Part shown: in pieces, positions 33,547-41,667 of the stretch
Numbering within the stretch: the first letter of the stretch is position 1
How the letters are laid out: the number at the start of each line of letters is the position of its first letter
NCBI GenBank assembly: GCA_026392415.1
Contig: JAPLCC010000050.1
Location: 1-64,000, forward strand
From: Propionibacteriales bacterium
Lineage (GTDB): Bacteria > Actinomycetota > Actinomycetes > Propionibacteriales > Nocardioidaceae
DNA length: 64,000 bases
Direction: 5' to 3'
The notes under the pieces: model-generated
The model's input: the letters and a program-made list of their open reading frames with translations, nothing else
Databases searched by the model: none
What the model was told of the DNA's origin: nothing
Position numbers and translations under genes: made by a program

Positions 33547-35117
33547 CGGATCTCCTCCTTGGTGGCCGAAGCCGGCGTTGCGCCGACTGAGGTCCGTGCG
33601 GTCTTCACCGACACCGAAACGGTGAGGCCCCTGCTGGCATTGTCGCGAACCACGAGCTCCGCACCGATCAGTCTCGCACGCTCGCGCATGATCTTCAGTC
33701 CGTGCGAGTCGCTGCGCGCAGACTGGAGCCCGACGCCGTCGTCGGTGATCGTGATGATGGCCTCAGGCGCGTAGACCTGGCACCGCACGTCGATGGCGGT
33801 CGCGCGGGCATGTTTGACCGCGTTGTTGATCGCTTCCTGCGTGATCCGGAACAGTTCTGCCTCGACCTCGGGTCGCAGACGGGTCGGTTGCTCGTCGAGG
33901 CGGACCCGGATCGGGATGCCGGAGGACTCGGAGAGGTGCCGGGCCACGCTGCTGATGGCGCCGCCGAGGCTTTCGTTCTCACCGATGCTGGTGCGCAGGT
34001 TCATCACCGACTGCCGCACCTCGGCCACGACCTTGGTCACCCGCTCGCGGAGCATGGTGAAGGCCTTCGCCTGTTGCTCGTCGGCCGGACGAGCGGCGAG
34101 CGCGTCGATGATGTAGCCGAGCGACGCGATGTCCTGGGCGACGCCGTCGTGCATCTCGCGGGCCAGTCGGTTGCGCTCGTCGGCCGTGGCGGCGTCGCGG
34201 AACTGGGCGAACAGGAGGGCGGCGTCCAGCTTGACGGCGTTGCTGCTGAGCTCACCGGCAACGGCGTCGAGGGGGAGCGGGTCGGCGGCATCCGAGCCCG
34301 AGGGGCGCAGGCCGGCGACGATCGCCTGCTCGCTGACCCGGAACGCGAAGCCCTGCCCGATCTCGATCGGTTCGGGGAGGAGGCCGGGGCGTTGGCGTAC
34401 GTCATTGGCCAGCGTCTCGCTGGCCACGGTGTCACCCGGGTCCAGCTCCACGGTCGACGCGACGGGCGTCAGTGCGTCGCCGCGGGCGACGTAGAGCACC
34501 AGGCCGCGGTTGGGGATCTGGTCGCTGACCTGGCTGAGCAGCTCGCCGCCGAGAGATCCGACATCCAGGCCGGAGCTCAGGCTTCCGGCGAGGTCGAGGA
34601 GCTGCTTGAGGTGTTCCTGGGCGTCGCGGTACGGCGCGAGCGGATCGGGGATCCGGTCGTCGGAGAAGGTCACCGCTGCGATCAGGCTCAGGCCGAGGCC
34701 GGCCATGATCCACGTGAAGATGGCCACGGCCTGTTCGGCGGTGATCCGCTCCCACCACATCAGCCCGAGCGCGACCACCGCGATCAGTTCGACCAGGACG
34801 GTGCGCACCATCGTGCGGACGCCCGCGACGGCGGTGGCGTAGAGCGGCGGCACGACCAGTGCTGCGAGCACCGATTCTGCGTAGTTCATGCCGATCGCGG
34901 CGACGATTCCGATGGCGACCGCCTCGGTCGACGGGCTCAACGACAACCCGAGATCACGCCGGATCGACGTCACGCCCTGGTAGAGCCAGATCGCGCTGAG
35001 TGCCGCGAGCACCAGCAGGCCCTGCTCCTGGTGGAACCAGAGGATCGGTCCACCGATGGCCAGCAGCGCAAAAAACCGCGAGGCCCCTACAACCGCATAG
35101 GTCTGGCTGCTGGGCAT
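33543..35117 (-). CDS. Sensor histidine kinase (HisKA_3, membrane, GAF-like sensor)
   Basis: A 524-aa kinase with five or six N-terminal helices (about 10-160), a GAF-like region (about 190-310), the dimerisation/phospho-acceptor helix REMHDGVAQDIASLG and a HATPase_c domain with EAINNAVKHA (N box) and ITDDGVG (G1 box). ATG 35117 has TAGGCT (35124-35129) 6 nt upstream, giving the kinase-regulator pair its own promoter inside the Tad cluster. The signal sensed is unknown. Confidence 0.93.
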   Translation of the reverse strand: MPSSQTYAVVGASRFFALLAIGGPILWFHQEQGLLVLAALSAIWLYQGVTSIRRDLGLSLSPSTEAVAIGIVAAIGMNYAESVLAALVVPPLYATAVAGVRTMVRTVLVELIAVVALGLMWWERITAEQAVAIFTWIMAGLGLSLIAAVTFSDDRIPDPLAPYRDAQEHLKQLLDLAGSLSSGLDVGSLGGELLSQVSDQIPNRGLVLYVARGDALTPVASTVELDPGDTVASETLANDVRQRPGLLPEPIEIGQGFAFRVSEQAIVAGLRPSGSDAADPLPLDAVAGELSSNAVKLDAALLFAQFRDAATADERNRLAREMHDGVAQDIASLGYIIDALAARPADEQQAKAFTMLRERVTKVVAEVRQSVMNLRTSIGENESLGGAISSVARHLSESSGIPIRVRLDEQPTRLRPEVEAELFRITQEAINNAVKHARATAIDVRCQVYAPEAIITITDDGVGLQSARSDSHGLKIMRERARLIGAELVVRDNASRGLTVSVSVKTARTSVGATPASATKEEIR

Positions 35118-35123
35118 GTACGC

Positions 35124-35129
35124 AGCCTA
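35124..35129 (-). promoter_or_regulatory. -10 hexamer of the kinase-regulator pair (TAGGCT)
   Basis: TAGGCT, a 6-nt spacer and the ATG at 35117, in the 19-nt gap after tadC. It implies that the two-component genes can be transcribed independently of the upstream pilus operon. Confidence 0.5.
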
Positions 35130-35136
35130 GGCCCGA

Positions 35137-36057
35137 CTACTGCCCATTGAAGCTGTCCATCGCCGAAAGAACGGCAGGTCCCATCACGACGACGAAGAGG
35201 CAGGGCAGGATGAAGAGGATCAGCGGGATCATGATCTTGACCGGCACCTGCTGTGCCTTCTCCTCGGCGTACTGCCGACGCTTGGTCCGGATCTCGGAGG
35301 ACTGCACGCGCAGCACCTGGCCGATCGGGATGCCGAAGGCGTCCGCCTGGACCATGGCGCCCACGAAGGCGTGCAGGTCCTCGACGTTGGTCCGGGTGCC
35401 CATCGCCCGCATCGCCTCGGCGCGGCCCATGCCGAGCTGCATCTCGCGCAGCACGCGGGAGAACTCCTCGGCGATCGGCCCGTCGGTGTTGCGCGCGACC
35501 TGCTGCACTGCGGCGTCGAAGCCGAGGCCCGCCTCGACGCTGATCGTGAGCAGGTCGACCGCGTCGGCAAGGGTCTTCTTGATCTGGTCGGCCCGCTTCG
35601 CGGCGCACTGGTAGAGGTACAGGTCGGGGCCGAAGAAGCCCAGGACCAGGCCGACGCCGGCCACCAGGAGGATCGTCGTCGGTGCGAGGCTCAGGACGGC
35701 GCCGTAGGCGATCACGCAGATCGGCAGCACGACGGCGCAGATCACCTTGAGCGAGATCACCCGGTCGATCGTCCAGCCGCGCGGGTTGCCCGCGAAGTCG
35801 AGCTTGCTGCGGATGCGCTCGGCCTTGTCGGCGCCGGTGACCCGGCGTCCGAGAGTGAGCGCCCGGGCCTGCATCGGCTGCACGACGCGGTCGGCGAAGG
35901 AGCGGTCGGCCTCCTCGGCCATTTCGCGTCCTGCGATTCCCGACTGCTCGAGAGCCTGGAGGGCGCGCTCGAGGCCGCGCGGTTGCTCCTTCGTGAAGGC
36001 TGCTGCGGCAGCGGCGATCGCGAGGAGGATCAGGACGAAGGCAAGCAGTAGCAACAT
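35137..36057 (-). CDS. tadC: Tad pilus inner-membrane protein TadC (T2SSF)
   Basis: A 306-aa protein with a leading helix, a cytoplasmic region, two mid-helices and a T2SSF domain including DLLTISVEAGLGFDAAVQQV and a C-terminal helix pair. TadC and TadB form the platform on which the TadA ATPase acts. ATG 36057 overlaps the tadB stop (TGATG). Upstream parts of the open frame (to 36222) lie inside tadB and are not used. Confidence 0.92.
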   Translation of the reverse strand: MLLLLAFVLILLAIAAAAAAFTKEQPRGLERALQALEQSGIAGREMAEEADRSFADRVVQPMQARALTLGRRVTGADKAERIRSKLDFAGNPRGWTIDRVISLKVICAVVLPICVIAYGAVLSLAPTTILLVAGVGLVLGFFGPDLYLYQCAAKRADQIKKTLADAVDLLTISVEAGLGFDAAVQQVARNTDGPIAEEFSRVLREMQLGMGRAEAMRAMGTRTNVEDLHAFVGAMVQADAFGIPIGQVLRVQSSEIRTKRRQYAEEKAQQVPVKIMIPLILFILPCLFVVVMGPAVLSAMDSFNGQ

Positions 36058-37985
36058 CAGGCTTCCACCTTCACCATGCGAGACATCCAGAACGTACCGA
36101 TCGCCATCCAGACCACACCGAATCCGATCAGGAAGAACCCGCGGAGGTCCGCCACCAACGGGTCGAGGAACTCGCGGTTGGTGAAGTAGAGGAACAGCGC
36201 GAACACCGGCGGAAGGGCGCACAGGATGACTGCCGACATCCGGCCCTCGGCAGAGAGTGCGCGGACGTGGCGGCGGAGGTACTGCCGCTCACGCATCGTC
36301 GCCGCGACCGAGGTCAGCAGCTCGGCCAGGTTGCCGCCGACCTGCCGCTGGATCCGGATCGCCATCACGGCCCAGGCGAAGTCCTTGCTCTGGAAGCGTT
36401 CCGCGACACCCTCGAACGCGTCCTCGAGAGCCACGCCGATCCGGGCCTCGACCAGCACCCGCTTGAACTCCGAGGCGATCGGTTCGGGTCCCTCGCGGAC
36501 GACCGTGTCGACGGACTGCGCGAGGGAGAGGCCGGCGCTCAGGGCGCCCGAGATCAGCTGCAGGACCTCGGGGAGGCCCTCGTCGAACTTCCTGCGGCGG
36601 CGGCTCGACATGAAGCGCAGGTAGATCGGGGGAAGGGCGACGCCGACCAGCATGAACAGGGTTCCGACGATGATGTTGCCCTTGCCGACCAGAAGTCCGA
36701 CGACACCGGCGGCGAAGACGACGCCGACATGGACCAGGAGCCATTCGGAGGGCTTGAGCTCGCTGCCGGCCCCTGCCAGTCGGAGGCTGAGTCGCTCGTT
36801 GAGCGCACTGTTGCGTTCGAGCACGCCGGCCGCGGCAGCCTTCGCCTGCTCGAGCACGGGTTCAGCACTGGCTCGCTCTTCCTCCCGGGCGCTCATCCCG
36901 GTCGTGCGGGTGCTGTAGGCAGTCACCCGGTCGGCGATGCTCATCGGCGGCGCCGGAGCGGGCACGAGCAGGACTGCTGTCGTGATCAGGCCCGCGGCGA
37001 GAATGCCCAGGCCGACCCACAGCAGCCAGGCCGGTGCGTTCCAGTCGTCTTCGGAGGCGAGCGAGGGCAGGGCGTCCGGTACGTCGGGCGTGCTGGCCGC
37101 CTCGATCGGGGCAAGCGCGCGGGCGATCACGGGCTCGTCCGACGTCGGGAGCGTCACGACGACGTTGGCGACGGTGGCGTTGAAGCCCGCGGGCAGGGGA
37201 GCGGTGACGAGCACCTGGTCGGCGAGCGCCTCGGCCTGCTGGGCGAACTCCGTCGCCAGTGCGCTCCCGGTGGAGGTGATGACGTCGCCCTTGCCGGCCG
37301 TCGCGATGGCCCGCAGCGGCGCGAGCTGGCGATCGGCAAGGTCGAGTCCGACGATGTGCACGCTCGTGGCGTTGTCCTCGACCGCCTTGACGAGGGTGTC
37401 GAGGTTTGCGTTGCTGCCGGTGTCGGCGCCGTCCGACATCACCAGGACGGTGCGCTGGCCCGAAGTTCCAGCTGCTGCGACGGCGGCCACCAGGCCGTCG
37501 TACAGCAGCGTGTCCTGGCGAAGGGCGAGGCCGTCGATCACGGTCTGGGCGGCGCCACGGTCGGTGGTCGGTTCGAGCGCGACCTTGACGGCCGAGTCGA
37601 AGGTTACGATGCCGATCTCGACGTCCGGCGGCACCGTCTCGAGGTAGGTGGTGGCCGCCTGCTTGGCAGCCGCGAAGCGGCCGTTGTCACGCATGGACCG
37701 ACTGGTGTCGATCGCGAGCACGGTGGTCCGCTTCACGACGGACCCGTCGCTGGTGCTGGTGGCGGTCGCGTCGAGGTCGGTGCCGTCGAGGGTGGCGCTC
37801 ACGCCGTCGAGGTCGGTCTGGATGCCGGCCGGGACATCGACGAGGATGCGCAGGCCGTCGCTCGTGGACTCGACGTGCGCGATGGAGCCGTCCTCTGCCG
37901 ACGCCACACCCGCAGGGAGCAGCAGCGCGGCGAGCAGGACGACGAGCAGCGCCGCGAGGCGCGTGAGGGCCCGGCGCCCCGGCAT
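36057..37985 (-). CDS. tadB: VWA-domain / TadB fusion protein
   Basis: A 642-aa protein, about twice a usual TadB. Order: signal peptide (1-30), von Willebrand A domain (about 85-265) with the MIDAS motif DTSRS at 93-97 and VMSDGAD, a helix at about 320-345, a linker, two helices, and a T2SSF domain (about 475-600, with LPEVLQLISGALSAGLSLAQ) ending in two helices. The VWA part would be outside the membrane, the T2SSF part in the cytoplasm. Start and stop overlap tadA and tadC. The fusion joins a potential adhesive or assembly module to the pilus platform. Confidence 0.93.
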   Translation of the reverse strand: MPGRRALTRLAALLVVLLAALLLPAGVASAEDGSIAHVESTSDGLRILVDVPAGIQTDLDGVSATLDGTDLDATATSTSDGSVVKRTTVLAIDTSRSMRDNGRFAAAKQAATTYLETVPPDVEIGIVTFDSAVKVALEPTTDRGAAQTVIDGLALRQDTLLYDGLVAAVAAAGTSGQRTVLVMSDGADTGSNANLDTLVKAVEDNATSVHIVGLDLADRQLAPLRAIATAGKGDVITSTGSALATEFAQQAEALADQVLVTAPLPAGFNATVANVVVTLPTSDEPVIARALAPIEAASTPDVPDALPSLASEDDWNAPAWLLWVGLGILAAGLITTAVLLVPAPAPPMSIADRVTAYSTRTTGMSAREEERASAEPVLEQAKAAAAGVLERNSALNERLSLRLAGAGSELKPSEWLLVHVGVVFAAGVVGLLVGKGNIIVGTLFMLVGVALPPIYLRFMSSRRRRKFDEGLPEVLQLISGALSAGLSLAQSVDTVVREGPEPIASEFKRVLVEARIGVALEDAFEGVAERFQSKDFAWAVMAIRIQRQVGGNLAELLTSVAATMRERQYLRRHVRALSAEGRMSAVILCALPPVFALFLYFTNREFLDPLVADLRGFFLIGFGVVWMAIGTFWMSRMVKVEA

Positions 37986-39499
37986 CAGATGCGTTCCGTT
38001 CGGAAGATCGTCGGGTCGACGGCGACGTTGGCGTAGGCCAGCTTCTCGAGGAACTTCGGCCGCAGGCCGGTGCTCCGCATCCGGCCGAGGATCCGGCCGT
38101 TCTCGTCGAATCCGGGCGAGTTGTCGAAGACGAACACGTCCTGGAGGGTGATGATGTCGCCCTCCATCCGCTCGACCTCGGTGATGTGCGTGATCCGGCG
38201 CGAGCCGTCCTTGAACCGGGTCTGGTGCACGATCAGGTCGACGGCCGATGCCACCTGCTCCCGGATCGCCCTGATCGGCAGATCCATGCCGGCCATCAGC
38301 ACCATCGTCTCCATGCGGGCGAGCGTGTCGCGCGGACCGTTGGAGTGCAGGGTGCAGATGGAGCCGTCGTGGCCGGTGTTCATGGCCTGGAGCATGTCGA
38401 GCGCGGACGCGTCGCGGACCTCGCCGACGACGATGCGGTCGGGCCGCATGCGCAGGCTGTTCTTCACCAGGTCGCGGATGGTGACGGCGCCCTTGCCCTC
38501 GATGTTGGACGGGCGGGACTCCAGTCGCACGACGTGTTCCTGCTTGAGCTGGAGCTCGGCGGCGTCCTCGATCGTGACGATCCGCTCGTCGGTCGGGATG
38601 AAGGACGACAGCACGTTGAGAGTCGTCGTCTTTCCGGCGCCCGTACCACCTGAGACGATGACGTTGAGCCGTCCGCGCACGCAGGCGTCGAGGAAGTCGG
38701 CCGTCTGCGGCGTGAGTGAACCGAAGTTGATGAGGTCCTGGACCGTCAACGGGTCGGTCGAGAACTTCCGGATCGTCAGCGCCGAACCATCGATCGCCAG
38801 CGGCGGCACGACAGCGTTGACACGGCTGCCGTCGGGAAGACGGGCGTCGACCATGGGGGACGACTCGTCGACGCGGCGGCCGATGCGGGAGACGATCTTG
38901 TCGATCGTGCGCCGCAGGTGCGCCTCGTCGGCGAAGTGGGCGTCCGACTTCGACAGTCGGCCGTTCTTCTCCAGCCAGACGCTGTCGAATCCGTTGACCA
39001 TGACCTCGGAGACCTCCGGGTCACGGAGGTGGGGGTCGATCGGCCCGTAGCCGAGGATGTCGTCGGTGATCTCCTGGGTGACCCTGCTGCGGTCGCCCGC
39101 ACTCAGCGGGCGGTCCTGGGCGCCCAGCACCTCGGACAGCACCGAGCGGACCTTCTGGTCCAGCTCTTCCTGGTCCATCTCGGCGTCGTAGAGGTGCGGG
39201 CCGAGCTGCTTGAGCAGCTCGGCGTGCACGCTGCTCTTCAGCTCCTCGATGCGGTCGGCTTCCTGGGCGGCCATGTTGCGGCGCGCGCCGGGGCGGCCCT
39301 CGCTGGCAGCCACGGCCGTGCGGGACGAGAGCGGACCCGGAGCGGCCTTGGTCTTCGACGTGGCTTCGGCCGGCGTCTCGGTTTCGTCCGGAGTGACGCT
39401 GTCGACCACTTCTTCGCCCTCGGGGCTGGGTGCAGCGTGCTTGCCCTGGGCCGCAGCTTCCTGGCGTGCGGCGGCAAGTCGGTCGGAGAGGCTGGACAT
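37985..39499 (-). CDS. tadA: Tad pilus secretion ATPase TadA/CpaF
   Basis: A 504-aa ATPase with an Ala/Glu-rich N-terminal tail (about 110 residues), an all-helical N-terminal domain, and a GspE/VirB11-type core: Walker A GGTGAGKTT around residue 280, Asp box IVTIEDAAEL, Walker B-like IVVGEVRDASALDML and His box TGHDGSICTLHSN. It powers Flp pilin assembly. ATG 39499 follows GGGAGGAA and overlaps the cpaE stop (TGATG). The shadow frame extends to 39886. Confidence 0.95.
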   Translation of the reverse strand: MSSLSDRLAAARQEAAAQGKHAAPSPEGEEVVDSVTPDETETPAEATSKTKAAPGPLSSRTAVAASEGRPGARRNMAAQEADRIEELKSSVHAELLKQLGPHLYDAEMDQEELDQKVRSVLSEVLGAQDRPLSAGDRSRVTQEITDDILGYGPIDPHLRDPEVSEVMVNGFDSVWLEKNGRLSKSDAHFADEAHLRRTIDKIVSRIGRRVDESSPMVDARLPDGSRVNAVVPPLAIDGSALTIRKFSTDPLTVQDLINFGSLTPQTADFLDACVRGRLNVIVSGGTGAGKTTTLNVLSSFIPTDERIVTIEDAAELQLKQEHVVRLESRPSNIEGKGAVTIRDLVKNSLRMRPDRIVVGEVRDASALDMLQAMNTGHDGSICTLHSNGPRDTLARMETMVLMAGMDLPIRAIREQVASAVDLIVHQTRFKDGSRRITHITEVERMEGDIITLQDVFVFDNSPGFDENGRILGRMRSTGLRPKFLEKLAYANVAVDPTIFRTERI

Positions 39500-40686
39500 C
39501 AATTCCTCCCGCGGCGGAAGAGTCCGCGCGACCGAGTCTGCTCGGCCTGGTCGGTGGAGACGGAAGTGGGGACGGAGACCGGCTCGCCCGTGACGGACTG
39601 GGCGAGCTGGGTGTAGGCGATGCTTGCCGCGTGTCCCGGCTTGTGGGTCACGATCGGCGTGCCCGAGTTCGTGGCGGCCGCGATGTCGACCGCGGTGGCG
39701 ACCTGAGCCGAGACCGGCATCCCGAGGATGCTCTCGACCTTCTCGACGGTGATGCCGACGGCGTCGTCTGCCCGGTTGAGCAGCAGGTGCCGGTGGCCGC
39801 GAGCGATGTTGAGCATGTCCATCGTCTCGAGCGCGACCTTGACGTTCTTCAAGGTCGGGACGTCGAGCGTTGCGATGATGACGCACTCATCCGTCTCGTC
39901 GAGGGCAGTGAGGGTGGCGTCGTCGAACGACGGCGAGGTGTCGACCACGATGTAGTCGAAACCGTCGCGCAGGGCCCGCAGGATCCGCGAGATCAGCAGC
40001 GGGGTGACCCGCTCCCGGACATCGGGATGCGCCGGCGCCGCGAGCACCACGAGGGAGTCCTCGGCACGGGTGAGCAGTCCTTCGATCATGCCGAGATCGA
40101 TGGAGTCCTCGGCGCCGACGGCCTGCTCGATCGAGTGGGTCGGGAACAGCTGCATGGTGATGGCCACGTCACCGAACGCGAGGTCCAGGTCGACGAGGCA
40201 CACCTTGCGCGCACCGCGCTCGGTCAGGGCGAGCGCAAGGTTCACCGACGAGGTGGTCTTGCCGACACCGCCCTTGGGGGAGAAGACGGTCACGATCCGC
40301 CCCAGCTGCCGTGCGCCGCCGGGGCCGCGCAGCGCCTGGTGCAACTGGTGGGCCCGCTCGATCGCTCCGGTGAGCGACTTGTCGCCGTCACCGGTGACCA
40401 CGACGTCACGGATACCGGCGTGCATCGCGCGGGTGAGGACCTCGGTGTCGTACTGGTCGCGGACCAGGACCACGCTGACCGTCGGTCGCTTGATCCGCAG
40501 GTCCTCGGCCGTCGCCAGGGCGACGCCGAACTCCACGGACGGGCCGAACGCGACGACGTACTCATCAGCGTGCTGGTCGAGCCAGGCGAGGCCGCGTTCG
40601 CTCGTGGCCACGGCTTGCGAGCCTGAAGGCATCGCGCCGAGCAGCATCTCGACGAGATTCGGATCCTGCTCTACGAGAACCGGCAT
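39499..40686 (-). CDS. cpaE: CpaE/TadZ-like localization ATPase
   Basis: A 395-aa protein: an atypical receiver-like N-terminal domain (about 1-125) without a clear phospho-acceptor context, then a ParA/MinD-type ATPase with deviant Walker A KGGVGKTTSSVNL, VDLDLAFGDVA and VVDTSPSFDD. CpaE/TadZ proteins place the Tad machine in the cell. It starts 7 nt after cpaB and overlaps tadA. Confidence 0.92.
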   Translation of the reverse strand: MPVLVEQDPNLVEMLLGAMPSGSQAVATSERGLAWLDQHADEYVVAFGPSVEFGVALATAEDLRIKRPTVSVVLVRDQYDTEVLTRAMHAGIRDVVVTGDGDKSLTGAIERAHQLHQALRGPGGARQLGRIVTVFSPKGGVGKTTSSVNLALALTERGARKVCLVDLDLAFGDVAITMQLFPTHSIEQAVGAEDSIDLGMIEGLLTRAEDSLVVLAAPAHPDVRERVTPLLISRILRALRDGFDYIVVDTSPSFDDATLTALDETDECVIIATLDVPTLKNVKVALETMDMLNIARGHRHLLLNRADDAVGITVEKVESILGMPVSAQVATAVDIAAATNSGTPIVTHKPGHAASIAYTQLAQSVTGEPVSVPTSVSTDQAEQTRSRGLFRRGRN

Positions 40687-40693
40687 GACGACC

Positions 40694-41422
40694 TCACCGA
40701 GCGTCGCGGATGAGGGCGCAAGGACCGGTCTTGTCGACCTTCACATTGCTGGCCGAGTTCAGCAGGGCGACCGACAGCACGCCACGCTTCTGGCCGTCCT
40801 CGATCTGCTCGAACTGCTGCTGCGTGACCGCGAGGTGCAGGGCCGGCGATGCTCCGACGGCAGGCGCTTCCTCCTCGCCCTCGGGAACGACGGTCGTCGT
40901 CGCGCCGACGGAAAGGACCGAGACCCGGTCGATGAGCAGACAGGTCGGAGTGCTGGCGTCGGTCGTCAGGAAGACCGCGAGCTGCGAGCCCGGCAGGATG
41001 AACGAGCCCACCGGGAGGTCGAAGGACTCCGGCTTGGCGATCATTCCGGCGGGCAGCGGCAGGGTGGCCACGTCGACCGTGTCGCCCACGCCGCCGAACT
41101 TCGTCGAGAGCAGCTGCTCGCCGGCGAAGAGGGTGGTGAGCGCGACCTTGTCGTCCAGGTCGGTGAGCTCGGCACCCCGAAGGGCGCCGTCCAGTACGGA
41201 CCCCTTCGGCACGTCGGTCTCGCTCAACTTGCCGGAGTCGAGTGCCGACTTGATGCTCTCACCCGGCAGGACGGTCTTCCCGGCCGCGACGGTGACCACC
41301 TTGGTGGTCTGGTACTTCTCGGCGGCCCTGTTCTCTGCGCCGCGCGCAAAGACAAAGACGAGTGCGACGCCGAGCGCCGCAATCACAGCAGCCACGACAA
41401 TCATCAACCGGCGACGATCCAC
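40694..41422 (-). CDS. cpaB: CpaB/RcpC-type pilus assembly protein (SAF domain)
   Basis: A 242-aa protein with one N-terminal helix (LMIVVAAVIAALGVALVFVF) and a periplasmic SAF-like domain beginning KVVTVAAGKTVLPGESI. CpaB/RcpC proteins act in pilus assembly outside the inner membrane. GTG 41422 follows GGAGGG with 7-8 nt spacing; the open frame reaches 41485 without conservation. It is the first gene of the Tad operon. Confidence 0.88.
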   Translation of the reverse strand: MDRRRLMIVVAAVIAALGVALVFVFARGAENRAAEKYQTTKVVTVAAGKTVLPGESIKSALDSGKLSETDVPKGSVLDGALRGAELTDLDDKVALTTLFAGEQLLSTKFGGVGDTVDVATLPLPAGMIAKPESFDLPVGSFILPGSQLAVFLTTDASTPTCLLIDRVSVLSVGATTTVVPEGEEEAPAVGASPALHLAVTQQQFEQIEDGQKRGVLSVALLNSASNVKVDKTGPCALIRDAR

Positions 41423-41607
41423 TTCAGAGCCCTCCGCTCCCCATTCGCTGTCCGGGGCGATCCCTCCCAGGAACCCCGCCAACAACTCACTCCGAAAGAA
41501 ATTTTGGCGCGCCTGCCCTCCCCGGCGTGGCGCACCGCGAGGCTAGCGAAGACATGGGGCAGGAGTGACCGAAATCGCAAAAACATCACGATTCGATACC
41601 GGACCGA

Positions 41608-41631
41608 GACCAGACCCGGGACCGTCTGGTC
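41608..41631 (-). terminator. Hairpin after fadD / before the Tad operon
   Basis: GACCAGAC (41608-41615) pairs with GTCTGGTC (41624-41631) with an 8-nt loop, 37 nt downstream of the fadD stop. The whole 245-bp gap 41423-41667 otherwise holds only the presumed cpaB promoter region; no further gene is visible in it. Confidence 0.5.
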
Positions 41632-41667
41632 AGATCGGATGGTTGGGCTCTGACCGATCGGCTGAAG

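Noticed and set aside
41423..41667. Possible small gene between cpaB and fadD15
   Set aside because: Frames are short with no ribosome site or codon bias; hairpins and promoter-like sequence explain the gap.
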